Shown here: piece by piece, positions 9,101 to 17,600 of the stretch
Layout: every line of letters starts with the position of its first letter
How positions within the stretch are numbered: the stretch's first letter is position 1
NCBI GenBank assembly: GCA_035530195.1
Contig: DATKVG010000090.1
Location: 1 to 22,752, forward strand
DNA from: JAPLKX01 sp035530195
GTDB taxonomy: Bacteria > Hydrogenedentota > Hydrogenedentia > Hydrogenedentales > SLHB01
Direction of reading: 5' to 3'
DNA: 22,752 bases
The notes under the pieces: model-generated
What the model was told of the DNA's origin: nothing
Databases searched by the model: none
What the model saw: only the letters and a program-made list of their open reading frames with translations
Made by a program: the position numbers and the translations under genes

Positions 9101-11256
9101 ACTTGCTCGATCTTGACAATATCGATCGCCTCAGACCCGGCGGGCGCACCGTCCACTTTCACCTTGACCACGGCCGCATTCGATCCGGTGATTTCCGAAA
9201 CGTACTGAGGGAAAACGTAGTAGGGCCACTCAAGGGGCCACCAGGTAAGTGAGACCGTCATCCCTGCTGGCAGGCCCGTACTGATGACGCTCGCCTTCCA
9301 GTCCAGAGTGCCTGTCCCCAGGTTCGAAATGTTCACCGGGAAAATCTGGCTCGGCGTCGTCGTGTAGTAGATCTCTTCGGGTTCGACACCCAATACGCGC
9401 CGGGTGTGCCCGGACTGCACGATAATCACCGTGTACGTGAGGGCATCCGCCTTGCCCGAAATGTCACGCACCTGGATCTTGCCGCTCCGCCGCAGAACGG
9501 AATCGTTCTTCTCGATCTTGACCCTCACCGTCGCCGGAATCCCCGCCGGGGGCGGCTCGATAGGGTTCGCGCTGGCAAGTCTGCCGCCCCACTCGCCACC
9601 GCCGATATCGAGCGAGAGCATCTTGATCTCTTTGCCCGTCGAATACGTGGGGTTCTCTACGACGGCTTCCCAATGGAGGTCGCCCGCCCCGCCTGACCCG
9701 GCGCCGAAATTCTGAATTGTGAAAGTCACTTCGTTCACGGCCGAGCCGTCCGGGTTTCCGTCTGAATCGACGTGGAACGACGTAGGCGAGGCGTACAGCA
9801 CCGGCGCCTGCCGCTCATCATCCAAAACCTGGGCCGGCGTACCGGATACCGTGCCCGTGTCCGGGAAAAAGTCGACAAACGTCGGCGCGTAAACCGAACG
9901 GTTCGGCACCTCCTGCCGGAAAACGTAAAACCCGAAAGGCAGATCGTCCCTGTACGATGGATCGACTTGCGTGGCGATATCGACGCCGAGGTCGTCCGTC
10001 AGCAGTTCGATGTACGGGTTCAGCACGCCACGCAACGCATCGGCCGCCACCTTGAACGCGGCGATTTCCTTGTTGATTGGCGTGCCAAATGAAACGTCAG
10101 CCGACAAAACCTCGGAAAAATTCAGTTGGTATGCCTCGGCCACCTTCTGTTTGGCCACCATTTGCCGGCCCAACGTCCGGTAGTAGTAAATGTCGAGCAG
10201 CAGGTTGCGCAACTCGCGATCGTGCGGAAACGCCTGCAAGAGCGGCTTGATCTCGTTCGCAACGTGCAGCGCCCGCTCCTCGTCCGTGATCCCCGTCGCC
10301 GGCGACACATTCCAGTCGTCGTCCGACGGGTCGATCGTCGCGTCGTAGACCAAGCCGTTGTCGAGACGCCGATGAATCTCGTCCACGGTCCCCCCGGACC
10401 CGGTGGTGAAGAAGGTGTTGATGAAGCGGAAGGCCGCCCGGTTGTTCTGATCCGATGAATTCCCCGGCACATAGAACAGCTCATTGATGGCATCCAGGAG
10501 AATACCGTCGATGTCGACCGCCGCCGAGATATACTGTCCCAGCGGCTGTCCGAACGACGAGGTCTTGAGAATGAAACGCGGCTGACCGATACTCGGGTCG
10601 TAGGGCGCGCTCCAGTCGCCGACATGACCGTTGTATGCGACCGTGCCCTGGTCCGGGGGCGTGTCCCCGGGCTGCGCGAACGTATTCGGACTCGGCCAAC
10701 CATTCCCGTAGAAAGGCTGGATGCGGGCTATACTCTGAAACTCAATCGGATCCTCGTCCGTCGACGTGTTGTTGTCCTCGAAGGTGTCGAGGATCCCCGG
10801 CGGCGCCGTTACGGTAGCCGTGTTGGTGACCGAACCGACGGAGAAGTAGTTGACGACGGCCGAAACGGTATAGACGACCCGATCGCCGACGGGAATGTCC
10901 ACCGTGTCCGAGATGTCCCCGCTACCCGAACCCAGCCCCGATGTGGCGCCTGCCGTCGGACTGGCCACCCAGGTCACGTTGATGAGCTCATCGGGAAACG
11001 AATCTTCCACGAGGGCGCCCACCACGTTGTTCGGCCCGTAGTTGTTGACGACGATCTCATAGGTGATGTTCTGCCCGGGAGAAACGTACGCCCTGTTGTT
11101 GTCGACGGTGATAACCAAGTCGGCCGGTAGGTCCGACTGGCCCTGCGCGAACATCGAAGCCGCGAGCAGCAGGACCGCAAGTGCGCCGCATCGCATCGGG
11201 CTCGTGCGCCACCCCGGCAGCGGCAGGCCCTTCCCATATGCTTCGCTGTTATTCAT
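6112..11256 (-). CDS. Giant secreted protein with DUF11, BACON-like repeats and Tc-toxin A-like helical and C-terminal domains
   Basis: The 1714-aa product has a signal peptide (ALAVLLLAASMFAQGQ, ending near 41) and a DUF11 domain (about 44-175: ITVDNN, YEIVVNNYGPN, GDRVVYTVSAVV, NTATV). A partly helical segment follows (about 176-485, with LLLDIYYYRTLGRQMVAKQ). Four BACON-like beta domains span about 485-940. A long helical region covers about 945-1430, with heptad-like runs and a hydrophobic, Gly/Ala-rich centre (about 1210-1290), as in Tc-A pore-forming regions. Its close, YTIRALEYKWN, resembles the Tc-A helix just before the C-terminal domain. The last beta domain (about 1540-1700) has YLDKIVWMKVNLLGDFTG, ERSVASDGWRFRIY and IDDIEILFYH, the pattern of Tc-A-like C-terminal domains. 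No anchor is seen, so it may be released or held by partners. The Tc-A likeness is read from motifs. ATG 11256 overlaps the upstream gene by 8 nt; TTG 11262 has a better-placed GAGGAA. Confidence 0.78.
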   Translation of the reverse strand: MNNSEAYGKGLPLPGWRTSPMRCGALAVLLLAASMFAQGQSDLPADLVITVDNNRAYVSPGQNITYEIVVNNYGPNNVVGALVEDSFPDELINVTWVASPTAGATSGLGSGSGDISDTVDIPVGDRVVYTVSAVVNYFSVGSVTNTATVTAPPGILDTFEDNNTSTDEDPIEFQSIARIQPFYGNGWPSPNTFAQPGDTPPDQGTVAYNGHVGDWSAPYDPSIGQPRFILKTSSFGQPLGQYISAAVDIDGILLDAINELFYVPGNSSDQNNRAAFRFINTFFTTGSGGTVDEIHRRLDNGLVYDATIDPSDDDWNVSPATGITDEERALHVANEIKPLLQAFPHDRELRNLLLDIYYYRTLGRQMVAKQKVAEAYQLNFSEVLSADVSFGTPINKEIAAFKVAADALRGVLNPYIELLTDDLGVDIATQVDPSYRDDLPFGFYVFRQEVPNRSVYAPTFVDFFPDTGTVSGTPAQVLDDERQAPVLYASPTSFHVDSDGNPDGSAVNEVTFTIQNFGAGSGGAGDLHWEAVVENPTYSTGKEIKMLSLDIGGGEWGGRLASANPIEPPPAGIPATVRVKIEKNDSVLRRSGKIQVRDISGKADALTYTVIIVQSGHTRRVLGVEPEEIYYTTTPSQIFPVNISNLGTGTLDWKASVISTGLPAGMTVSLTWWPLEWPYYVFPQYVSEITGSNAAVVKVKVDGAPAGSEAIDIVKIEQVNVASEMTIVTLHTGGHTTTTAKTMSVPLLSVYPDLITVGSAAITRNFTINDVASVGEVTATATVPWVSVQPIGPGPVQLDIAENTSPSVRSGYVTVRASQTGDQSCVVTVVQDGASDVGLVVNPIQRYAGNESGEVSSGEGFDVIRVGSGDVSWTSQVSKGGHWLKIVAGESGTNDGEILYSYDENTSLHGRTGEILIQAPDAIGGQNLLAVQVFQRGAENTQVLTGGFKDLILLFDVMRDDAQVNKELARRYALRRLPGDVERAYALIGETVSRHSVAIKDIADLIPDWRDRVPQSSELVATFSGWQQAIEELATVKDFLDGDSNILGFRENFLFLVQTFQGQDPTLFDSFDKLLLYMYDDEHSTAVPTSPLGIAYDKYIAARDEYGNFVETQDTLAEELRTQNLDHRKWMYDVVGVDPGNDVDNPDDAEHYYNPSANYGGDLWQIDRSIDRAREQLKLNEAQLQKILDDINTELWRRAQEQQINAEIANLQVVYGRGVAGIEAAIGVINGAQVLADNIVEGLAGGTADLVTSAGFNVGARVVNGVFQAAAELAKGAAEAGKALLAASENADIRQREDQILDVNSQALVKNLFGEANLVGMQSTDLVLALVQEIGKRQANIDEWHYREDRMRENNAALLGRSFANPVHRLRLRLSMLEAESTFKVAQKWVFYTIRALEYKWNTPFVYSSPTGDWSVDSIFRARTARDLVLLVAAVRDYDGLLQGSSRGDDRFDWFSFKKDFYGVTPVYDSNGEEMKVYSHPRTGYGATATEVFRARLEDVLDPDTGVIDIPFSTFKDNDLTFFRGPRRDADNPEVVLSRGQYLDKIVWMKVNLLGDFTGAPVSRVGGTLTYSGGSYVRNARVGTVDPENPSRILDEFTVWPTKFWFFDSGQPGGDPPVSAAWRSSDEQTTEIALNLIDISRFEIPDTVSQIDVFCERSVASDGWRFRIYTHQNGVPVINIDQIDDIEILFYHVNKERPPLKKSETNAIETDNGT

Positions 11257-12382
11257 CCTCAAAAACGATTTCCTCGCTGACTACCTTCGAGGGTTGCCTT
11301 TTGAGTATCAAGTCTCCGACAACCTCGCAATTCAAGAACCTAAGTCGCTGATTCCTCGGGCCGAGACGGCTCTTCACGGCTTCGATCTTCGATGTGGCCA
11401 ACCCTGTGAACTGCCGCTTCGGGTCATACTCGTATGTGCCCAATCCAGGACCGATCTCGAGTACATACGAGCGGGTCTGATGCGTATCGAACAATGACCG
11501 CGTGCGGTCAATGGGAATCGGCCCGATCTCGATGCGCAGGGTCTGAGTGCCCGCGTAGAACCGGGCGTCCCATCCATCCTCGCCGCTGGCGCCTGCGTCG
11601 CCTTCCTCGGGCCGGGGAATCAGCAAGTCGTCCGAAAGAACTCGTCCGTCAAACGTGCCGTTGTTCTGCGTAATTTCGAGGCGGAAAGACTCGTACCTCC
11701 CGCCATTCTCGAAATCGGCGCCTGCGAACCAAACCGAATCGTTATCGTCGATGTAGAAAGTGTGCGTCTGTCCCGGGCCCAAGAAATAGGTCTGCGTGCT
11801 GCCCCCCGTGAGCGAAAACGTCACCGTTTCAACGCCCTCGTCGAAAACGGCGTCATCGGCCAGGGTAATCAGGATCACGGCCTCGGTGTCTCCGGGATTG
11901 AGCGCGATTGTGCCCTGCCCGGCAACGAAATCGTACCCCGCTATCGTGTAATCGCCGCCCTCGCCGTAGGTTGCCGTGCCCCCGGCGGTAAAAGTCAGGG
12001 TGGTAGCAACCTCGATTTCTTTCGTGAAGACCAAGCGCACCGGCAGGGTCCCGTCGCCCTCGAAAGCCTTGGAATTGGATGTCTCAAACGAGACGCTCGG
12101 CACAAGATTGAGCGTGCGCAACAGAAAGAAAGTCAAATCCGCGATGTTTACCGTGCCGTCCCGGTTCAGATCGAGTGAATCCATTTCCACAGGAAGAAAC
12201 GTCTGGCGCTCCAGGATTGCGTCCGCGATGTTTTGTTTGGTGATGAGTCGCGTTTGAGCCAAGGCGCTAGACGAGACGATCAGGACAAGACACAGCATCC
12301 ACATTGCGCATCGGGCCAGAGGCATTACCGGCCAAACGACGCCTCTGCCCCACGACCCTGCCCGGGTCGTCGCAGTCTTCAT
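11249..12382 (-). CDS. Secreted protein with half-dockerin and Calx-beta domain (operon gene 1)
   Basis: The 377-aa product opens with a long signal peptide (hydrophobic MWMLCLVLIVSSSALAQ, to about 43). Immediately after it comes a dockerin-like segment (about 45-90). The first half (ITKQNIADAILERQ) has the helix but not the Ca-loop aspartates. The second half (DLNRDGTVNIADLTFFLL) has an intact EF-hand-type Ca loop. A Calx-beta domain follows (about 95-215: FEGDGTLPVRLVF, TATYGEGGDYTI, LADDAVFDEGVETVTFSL, FYIDDND). The remaining 160 residues are beta-rich and unrecognised. ATG 12382 is preferred over ATG 12421 because AAGGGAG sits about 9 nt before it. The promoter at 12514-12542 gives a leader of about 125 nt. 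As the first gene, its dockerin may engage the cohesin-like domain encoded last in the operon (inference). Confidence 0.82.
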   Translation of the reverse strand: MKTATTRAGSWGRGVVWPVMPLARCAMWMLCLVLIVSSSALAQTRLITKQNIADAILERQTFLPVEMDSLDLNRDGTVNIADLTFFLLRTLNLVPSVSFETSNSKAFEGDGTLPVRLVFTKEIEVATTLTFTAGGTATYGEGGDYTIAGYDFVAGQGTIALNPGDTEAVILITLADDAVFDEGVETVTFSLTGGSTQTYFLGPGQTHTFYIDDNDSVWFAGADFENGGRYESFRLEITQNNGTFDGRVLSDDLLIPRPEEGDAGASGEDGWDARFYAGTQTLRIEIGPIPIDRTRSLFDTHQTRSYVLEIGPGLGTYEYDPKRQFTGLATSKIEAVKSRLGPRNQRLRFLNCEVVGDLILKRQPSKVVSEEIVFEDE

Positions 12383-12426
12383 CCTAACGCTCCCTTCGCA
12401 TGGCACGAACAAGAACACCATAACGG

Positions 12427-12476
12427 AAAAAGAAGCGGCCTCCCTTAATCATGCTAGTATACCCACACACCGCTTC
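12427..12476 (-). terminator. Possible attenuator hairpin in the operon leader
   Basis: In the minus-strand leader, GAAGCGG (12476-12470) can pair with CCGCTTC (12438-12432), directly followed by five U residues (12431-12427). It sits between the predicted start site and the first gene. The stem is only 7 bp and its loop is 31 nt, so it is a weak intrinsic-terminator candidate. Confidence 0.3.
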
Positions 12477-12513
12477 CCGAATGCCCCAGGATCATATCTA
12501 CCGCGCTGTGCGC

Positions 12514-12542
12514 ATTCTAGAATGGTTTGCCCATTTTGTCAA
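12514..12542 (-). promoter_or_regulatory. Sigma70-type promoter of the six-gene operon
   Basis: On the minus strand TTGACA (12542-12537) and TAGAAT (12519-12514) are separated by exactly 17 bp. That is a perfect -35 and a 5/6 -10 element. Transcription would start near 12507. GCGCAC follows the -10 box, as it does (one base further on) in the promoter of the 2022-aa gene. Confidence 0.75.
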
Positions 12543-12870
12543 GCTCATTTTGTCTCGGTGTCGCGGTCTGATACGGATCAGTCCCGGGGTGTATATAGTG
12601 AGGGCGGGCCGAACCTGCGTGTCAATACGCCTGTGCTTTCTGAAAACTCGTCCTTATTGGTGGACAAAGCCTTACCATCATAGCATCGTTCCATGAATTT
12701 GTGAATTCGTCAGATCCCATTCTCATTATGTTAGGTTATCTCTTACGTCAAACACCGTTAAACGGGGGCGCTCGTCCATTCGCCGGCGTCGCCGTGTATG
12801 AAGCTGGGGTCGCCGGAAAAGGCGTAGGACAGGCCCCTGGCCGTTTTGAATCAGCAGGACACAGCCCGCG
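12543..12870. other. Gene-poor intergenic stretch
   Basis: About 330 bases separate the operon promoter from the plus-strand chimeric frame. No convincing gene, RNA or promoter facing the chimeric frame is visible. Small features are an inverted repeat CTGAT-ACGG-ATCAG and a GAATTTGTGAATTC motif. In-frame stops, the last at 12847-12849, cut off the plus-strand chimera from any upstream coding sequence. AT content is higher than in the neighbouring genes up to about 12760. Confidence 0.6.
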
Positions 12871-14535
12871 GTGGCCGCTGTGTCGTCGGCAATGCCGGGG
12901 AACGACAACATAACGACCGGAGTGGTCGGATCCGGCGCCGCAAGCGACTATGTGGTCACCATTATCGTTTCCGATGGCCAACAGAACACCGAGGTCGAAT
13001 TCACGTGGACCATCACGCCTTCCGGCGACGACGAAAGCGGGGGCTGTTTCGGCGGATCCGTCGGCAAGACTGGCGGTACAGGGTTCCGCGGCGACACCAT
13101 GCTGCTTGCAATGACATCCCTGGCCTTCACGATAGTGGCGGGCCGGATCGAAGGGAGCCGCGGCAAAAAATGGGTAACCGTCACGTTCGAATTGCCGGCG
13201 CCCCGCGAGTCCGCGCCGGTGCGCATTGAGTTCACGCCGGTGGTGTTGCCCATGCCCGCCGGGTTCAACAACGAGAGGCAGTGGAAAGCGGCCCGGCGCG
13301 GATGGTTCAACCTGATCCAGCAGAGTTGCGGCGCGTCGGGCGGCAGCCGGGACGTGATCGGCGTCTGGGCGAATAACGTGCTCAGCGACCCGGTCAGCAG
13401 CGTCCTGTACATGCTGGGCGACGCCACCCTGCTTGTGCCGGAGTTGGCGCCCGGTGTGTCGATGCCGCCGATCCTGCGCCGCGCCGTCGAGTACTGGATC
13501 GACTGCAAGACCAACCGCGACGGTCTGATCGCCTACACGGCCCGGGGCACCGCCGGAGGCGATGAGCCGGTCACCGGCGACGTGGTCGAGAGCCAGAACG
13601 TGATGGACGCCAACCCGGCGGTGTTGATCGGCGCATGGTGTTACGCGAAAGCCTCCGGCGACATCGAGTGGCTCAAAGGCCGCATCAGCGACCTCGAATT
13701 TCTTTCCCAATACATGGAACGTCGCGATATCGATGGAGACGGGCTGATCGAGTCCAAGCAAAGCGGGAACAGCGGATCGAGGCCGCCGCGAGACCCGGAT
13801 TCGGCCTGGGATTGTTACGCCAGCGGCCACAAGGATGCCTACAATAACGTCCTGGCGTACCGGGCCTGGCGCGGCCTCGCCGACCTCGAACGCCGGTTGG
13901 GACGGACCGAACAGGAGCAGCCGTATAGGCAAAAAGCCGGGCAGTTGAAAGCCGCGTTCCTGCCCGCATTCTATAATCCCGAAACCGGCTGGCTGGGGTG
14001 GTGGCGAAGCCGAGACGGTATGCTCCACGACATCTACTCCGACGTCCCGACCAGTTTCGCCATCAACTATGGCGTCCTAGAAAAAGAAAAAGGCAAGCAG
14101 ATGATCGAGACCTATTGGCGCGCGCTCGAGAAAACCGGGTTCAACCGGTTCGACCTCGGCACGCCCGTCAGCATCCGCCCGATTCCTCGCGAGGAGATGG
14201 AAGTATACTTCGAGTTCCAGCAATTCCTGAACGGCGGGTGTTGCGTGAGCAACACGTCCTACCTGCTCAACGCCCTCTACATCACCGGCATGCGCGAACA
14301 AGCCGACCTCATCCTCGAAGCCATGCTCAAACGCCAACAGGACGGCGTCTTCCCAAACGGCGGCGGGTTTCAGAACGGGTTTGTCGACCGCATGGGGAAG
14401 GGCGCGGAAGTGTTCGACTGGCAAGGCAACCCCGCCGGATACGAAGGCCACCTCGTGTACTGCTGGGCGTTCCTGCACTCGATGCTGATGCGGGACCCCG
14501 CACTCCGCGAACGCGTCTACGGCGATCAACCGTAG
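12871..14535 (+). pseudogene. Chimeric remnant: surface-protein C-terminus with sorting signal fused to a truncated (alpha/alpha)6-barrel glycoside hydrolase
   Basis: The open frame reads in two unrelated parts. Up to about 13170 it is the end of an Ig-like secreted protein (YVVTIIVSDG, VEFTWTITP) followed by a C-terminal sorting signal: GGCFGG, a linker, RGDTMLLA, a hydrophobic span, then basic residues (13039-13170). From 13171 on it is the helical barrel of a glycoside hydrolase, resembling the mannosylglycerate hydrolase/GH63-like group: VIGVWANNVLSDPVSSVLYM, ESQNVMDANPAVLIGAWCY, DIDGDGLIESKQSGN, NGGCCVSNTSYLLNALY, FPNGGGFQNGFVDR, NPAGYEGHLVYCW. The usual N-terminal part of the enzyme is missing. 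A sorting signal inside a protein makes no sense, there is no good start or RBS, and stops lie just upstream. I therefore read it as a deletion fusion of two genes. The hydrolase part is well preserved, so decay or rearrangement is recent or an internal start is used. Confidence 0.6.
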
Positions 14536-14563
14536 TTACGGCGCGTACGGCAATTACGGTCGC

Positions 14564-14592
14564 GCGGGAGCCCGACCCCACCGCGCTCCCGC
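14564..14592. terminator. Hairpin between convergent genes
   Basis: GCGGGAGC (14564-14571) and GCTCCCGC (14585-14592) form a perfect 8-bp stem with a 13-nt loop. It lies in the 72-bp gap between the hydrolase remnant and the end of the convergent 2022-aa gene. No clear U tract follows on either strand, so it is at best a two-way terminator candidate. Confidence 0.4.
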
Positions 14593-14607
14593 CACGATGA
14601 CCGTACG

Positions 14608-17600
14608 TTATCGGTTCTTTCTGCGTTTTCTTGTCAGCGACAGAGCGACAAGCGCGCATATACCGAACAGCAAGTCGCCGCCGGATGCGTTTATCGAGTT
14701 CTCGGCTGACGAGTCTTTCACGTTAAAACAACCGGACAGCATGCTCTTGCGTTCAACCTGAACCACAATGACCTCCGCGTCCGCCGGATTTGTACTGTCC
14801 TCGACCGTAACAGCCACGGCCGTCTCTTGGGTAAAATCCGTGCCGGTGATCGTGACCGTCGCCGTATCTTGTCCCCAGACGGGATCGATCTGTACGAGAT
14901 CATTGTCACACAATACTTCCCATTGCAGCGGCAGATCGCCCCGGTTCAGGACGTCGAACGTAGCGGAGGGGGCGCTTTCTGTCAGTCTCAGCAGATTCGT
15001 GCTCACAGCCAGGACAGCGGGCGTTGGCGTATGTCGCACCCGCACTACTACCGGCTCGGAATCGGCCGCGTTGTCCGTATTGGTCACGGTCAGCGTCACC
15101 TTCGCGTCTTCCGTGAAATCTATGGCCGCCACGGTTATGGTAGCCGGCCCTGTGCCCGACTGAGGTTCAAACAGCAAGCCGGCCGTGTCGCTCGAGATCG
15201 TCCAGCCAAAAACGGTGGCGCCGAGGTTGATGATGTTGAACGTTGCCGACGGCAGCGGTTCCGTAAGCAAGATCAGGTTGGCGCTCACATCGAGATCACC
15301 CGGCGCCGGCGTAAGCTGAAGCCGCACGAGAACCATCTCGAAATCGGACTGGTTGACAACGTTGCGAACCGTGATGGCGGCGGTGTTGTCCTGGGCGAAA
15401 ACGTTGCCCATGACGGTTACCGCCATCGGCCCGGTGCCGGACGACGGGTTCACAAAGATGGTGGCGTCGTCCGTCTCGGCGGTCCATTGCAGGGGGAGCT
15501 CGCCAAGATTAATAACATTGAATTCGGCTGACGGTGCGACGTCTGTCAACAACAGAATGTTGGTGCTCACTTCCAGATTCGCCGCCAACGGCCCCCGCAC
15601 AACCGTTACGAGAATCTCTTCCATATCGCTCGGGTCGCTCGAATTGCGGACGGTCACCGTAGCGCTGACCGATTCGTCGAACGCCGTTGCCGTCACCGTC
15701 AGCTTTCCTGAGTCCGTAGGCCCGGCGGGATTCACCGTAACCGTCGCGTGATCGCTTTCGGCGGTCCATTGTAGCGGCCAATCTCCGAGATTGATCACAT
15801 CCATGGTCACCGATGGAACCGATCCGGACAAGATGATGGCGGAATTTTCCACCGCCACATCGGCGGCCCGTGGCAACGACAACGGATCCAGCGGGCCGGT
15901 ATTGTAGAAGCACTCCCAGACATTCAACACACCATCGCCATCCGGATCCTTATCGCCATCCGCCGTATACGGATCCAGGCCGTTGTCGTGCTCCCACTTA
16001 TCGGGCATGGCGTCATTGTCCGAGTCCGTGTCCGCATAGTCGGGTATCGAGTCGCCGTCGCTGTCCTGACGACCTTCTTCCGTGTCCAGCATGCCGTCGT
16101 TGTCCGTGTCAAAATATGGATTGTACGTCACGGTGATCGTCGCCGGTTCGCTGGCATTCAACACGCTGTCCAGGGCCACGAGTCGAAACACCTGCGCGCC
16201 AATGGGCGAGAAACTCAACGTGGTTTCCCAAAGGCCGCTGCCGGGGGCGTAGCCATCCAACGCCGCGCCGTTGAGTTCAACGTAGGCAACGTCAGCCGCT
16301 ACGGTGCCGGCCAGCGTGATCGTGTCAAAGCCCGTTGCGAAGTCCTGCCCGTTGTTTGTCGCGATCACGGGGGAATCGGGAGGCGTAGTATCGACTGTGT
16401 TGACGTACACGGCCTGCAGCCGCTTGTGGTCCGTCATGCGAACTGTCGTCGAGACGGACGTGGTCAAAGCCTTGAGGACCTGCCCCGTGGCGTCCGCCCA
16501 GTGATCGAAGATCCACGTGCCATACGTGGCAGGCGCCTCGAGCGTCACCGTTTCACTGGGATTGAACACCCGGACAAAATCGCCGCAGCCGTCTCCCCGG
16601 CCGTTTACATCCACATGGAGGCTCTTGGCCGGATCTTCAAGGAGAATTATGGGCATCAGGTCGCCTGATGTATTGACGGCCAGTTCGTACAGGTCGTTTC
16701 TCTTCTCGAAGTAGTCGTACTCGACCTCTATCCGGAGCGCGTCGATGATCATATCCGCCCCGGAGCCCGTGACCGCTTCCTTGGTGATCAGAATGTCGGC
16801 CCATGCCGCCGGCCGCGAATACAGCAGCAGGTCTTCCGTCGAACGGCCTCCCGAGTCCAGCAGAAAGTGCAGCAGAGATTCGCTCGCGGCGCTGATCCGG
16901 GTTTCCGTCATAGTCCCGGTGATTCCGTCGTAAACGGTTTTCCACGAGATCGGATTGACCGTGGCGGTCTGGTAATGGTTAAACGTGTAGGTGTTCCCGC
17001 GCGACGTGAGAAACGACCGGCCGCTGTGTTCGTATTTCACGCGAAGCAACGCGGTCCCGCCGTAGTCCGTCCCATTGGCCGCATGGACACTGAGGCTCTC
17101 GGTGCGCAGATCGCATATCCGGAGGTTTTCCTCGGTCCTGCCGAAGAGGTTCTTCTCCTTCAGGTTGATCCGGAGGAATCCGTCCGTGTTGAGTTGTTTC
17201 AATTCTTCCTCTGTCAGGGCGAACGCCACCGGCACTGATCGCTCGGGGGCGTTTGCGTTCAGTTCATCGAAGATTTCCGCCATGATGCGCGAAAGCTCCT
17301 CGAGATACACCCCCTTGAGCAGATCAAACTCCTCGGCGGTGAGCTCGTGGTCCTCATCCGTTCCCCCGTTGGGCAGGCCCGCCTCGCTGGACAGCTCGGC
17401 CAGGTTGACAAACGCGTCGAACAGTTCATCGAGGTTCAGATCCCCCGAGTAGGGGCGAAGCATCCGGTACTCGAACGCCTTGGCCATGTAGTACTGGTAT
17501 TTCAGGAGGCGATCTTTCGCGCGGTGTTCCATCTCCTTGACATACGACATCGCACGCTCGTCGATCTTGTCGACGGTTGCGCTCATGGCCTCATGGATCG

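Noticed and set aside
12457..12462. TATACT as a second -10 box in the operon leader
   Set aside because: No acceptable -35 lies 16-18 bp upstream, whereas the promoter at 12514-12542 is near consensus.
12451..12696. Plus-strand 81-codon frame in the intergenic region
   Set aside because: It overlaps the operon promoter and leader, has no RBS, and its translation looks random.
12755..12860. Minus-strand segment reading GLSYAFSGDPSFIHGDAGEW
   Set aside because: It looks protein-like but is only about 30 codons between stops. I could not place it in a family, so it is at most a relic.
12748..14028. Long minus-strand open frame of 426 codons opposite the hydrolase remnant
   Set aside because: It is antisense to well-conserved glycoside hydrolase motifs, has no domain, signal peptide or RBS, and its composition reflects third-position GC of the plus-strand gene.
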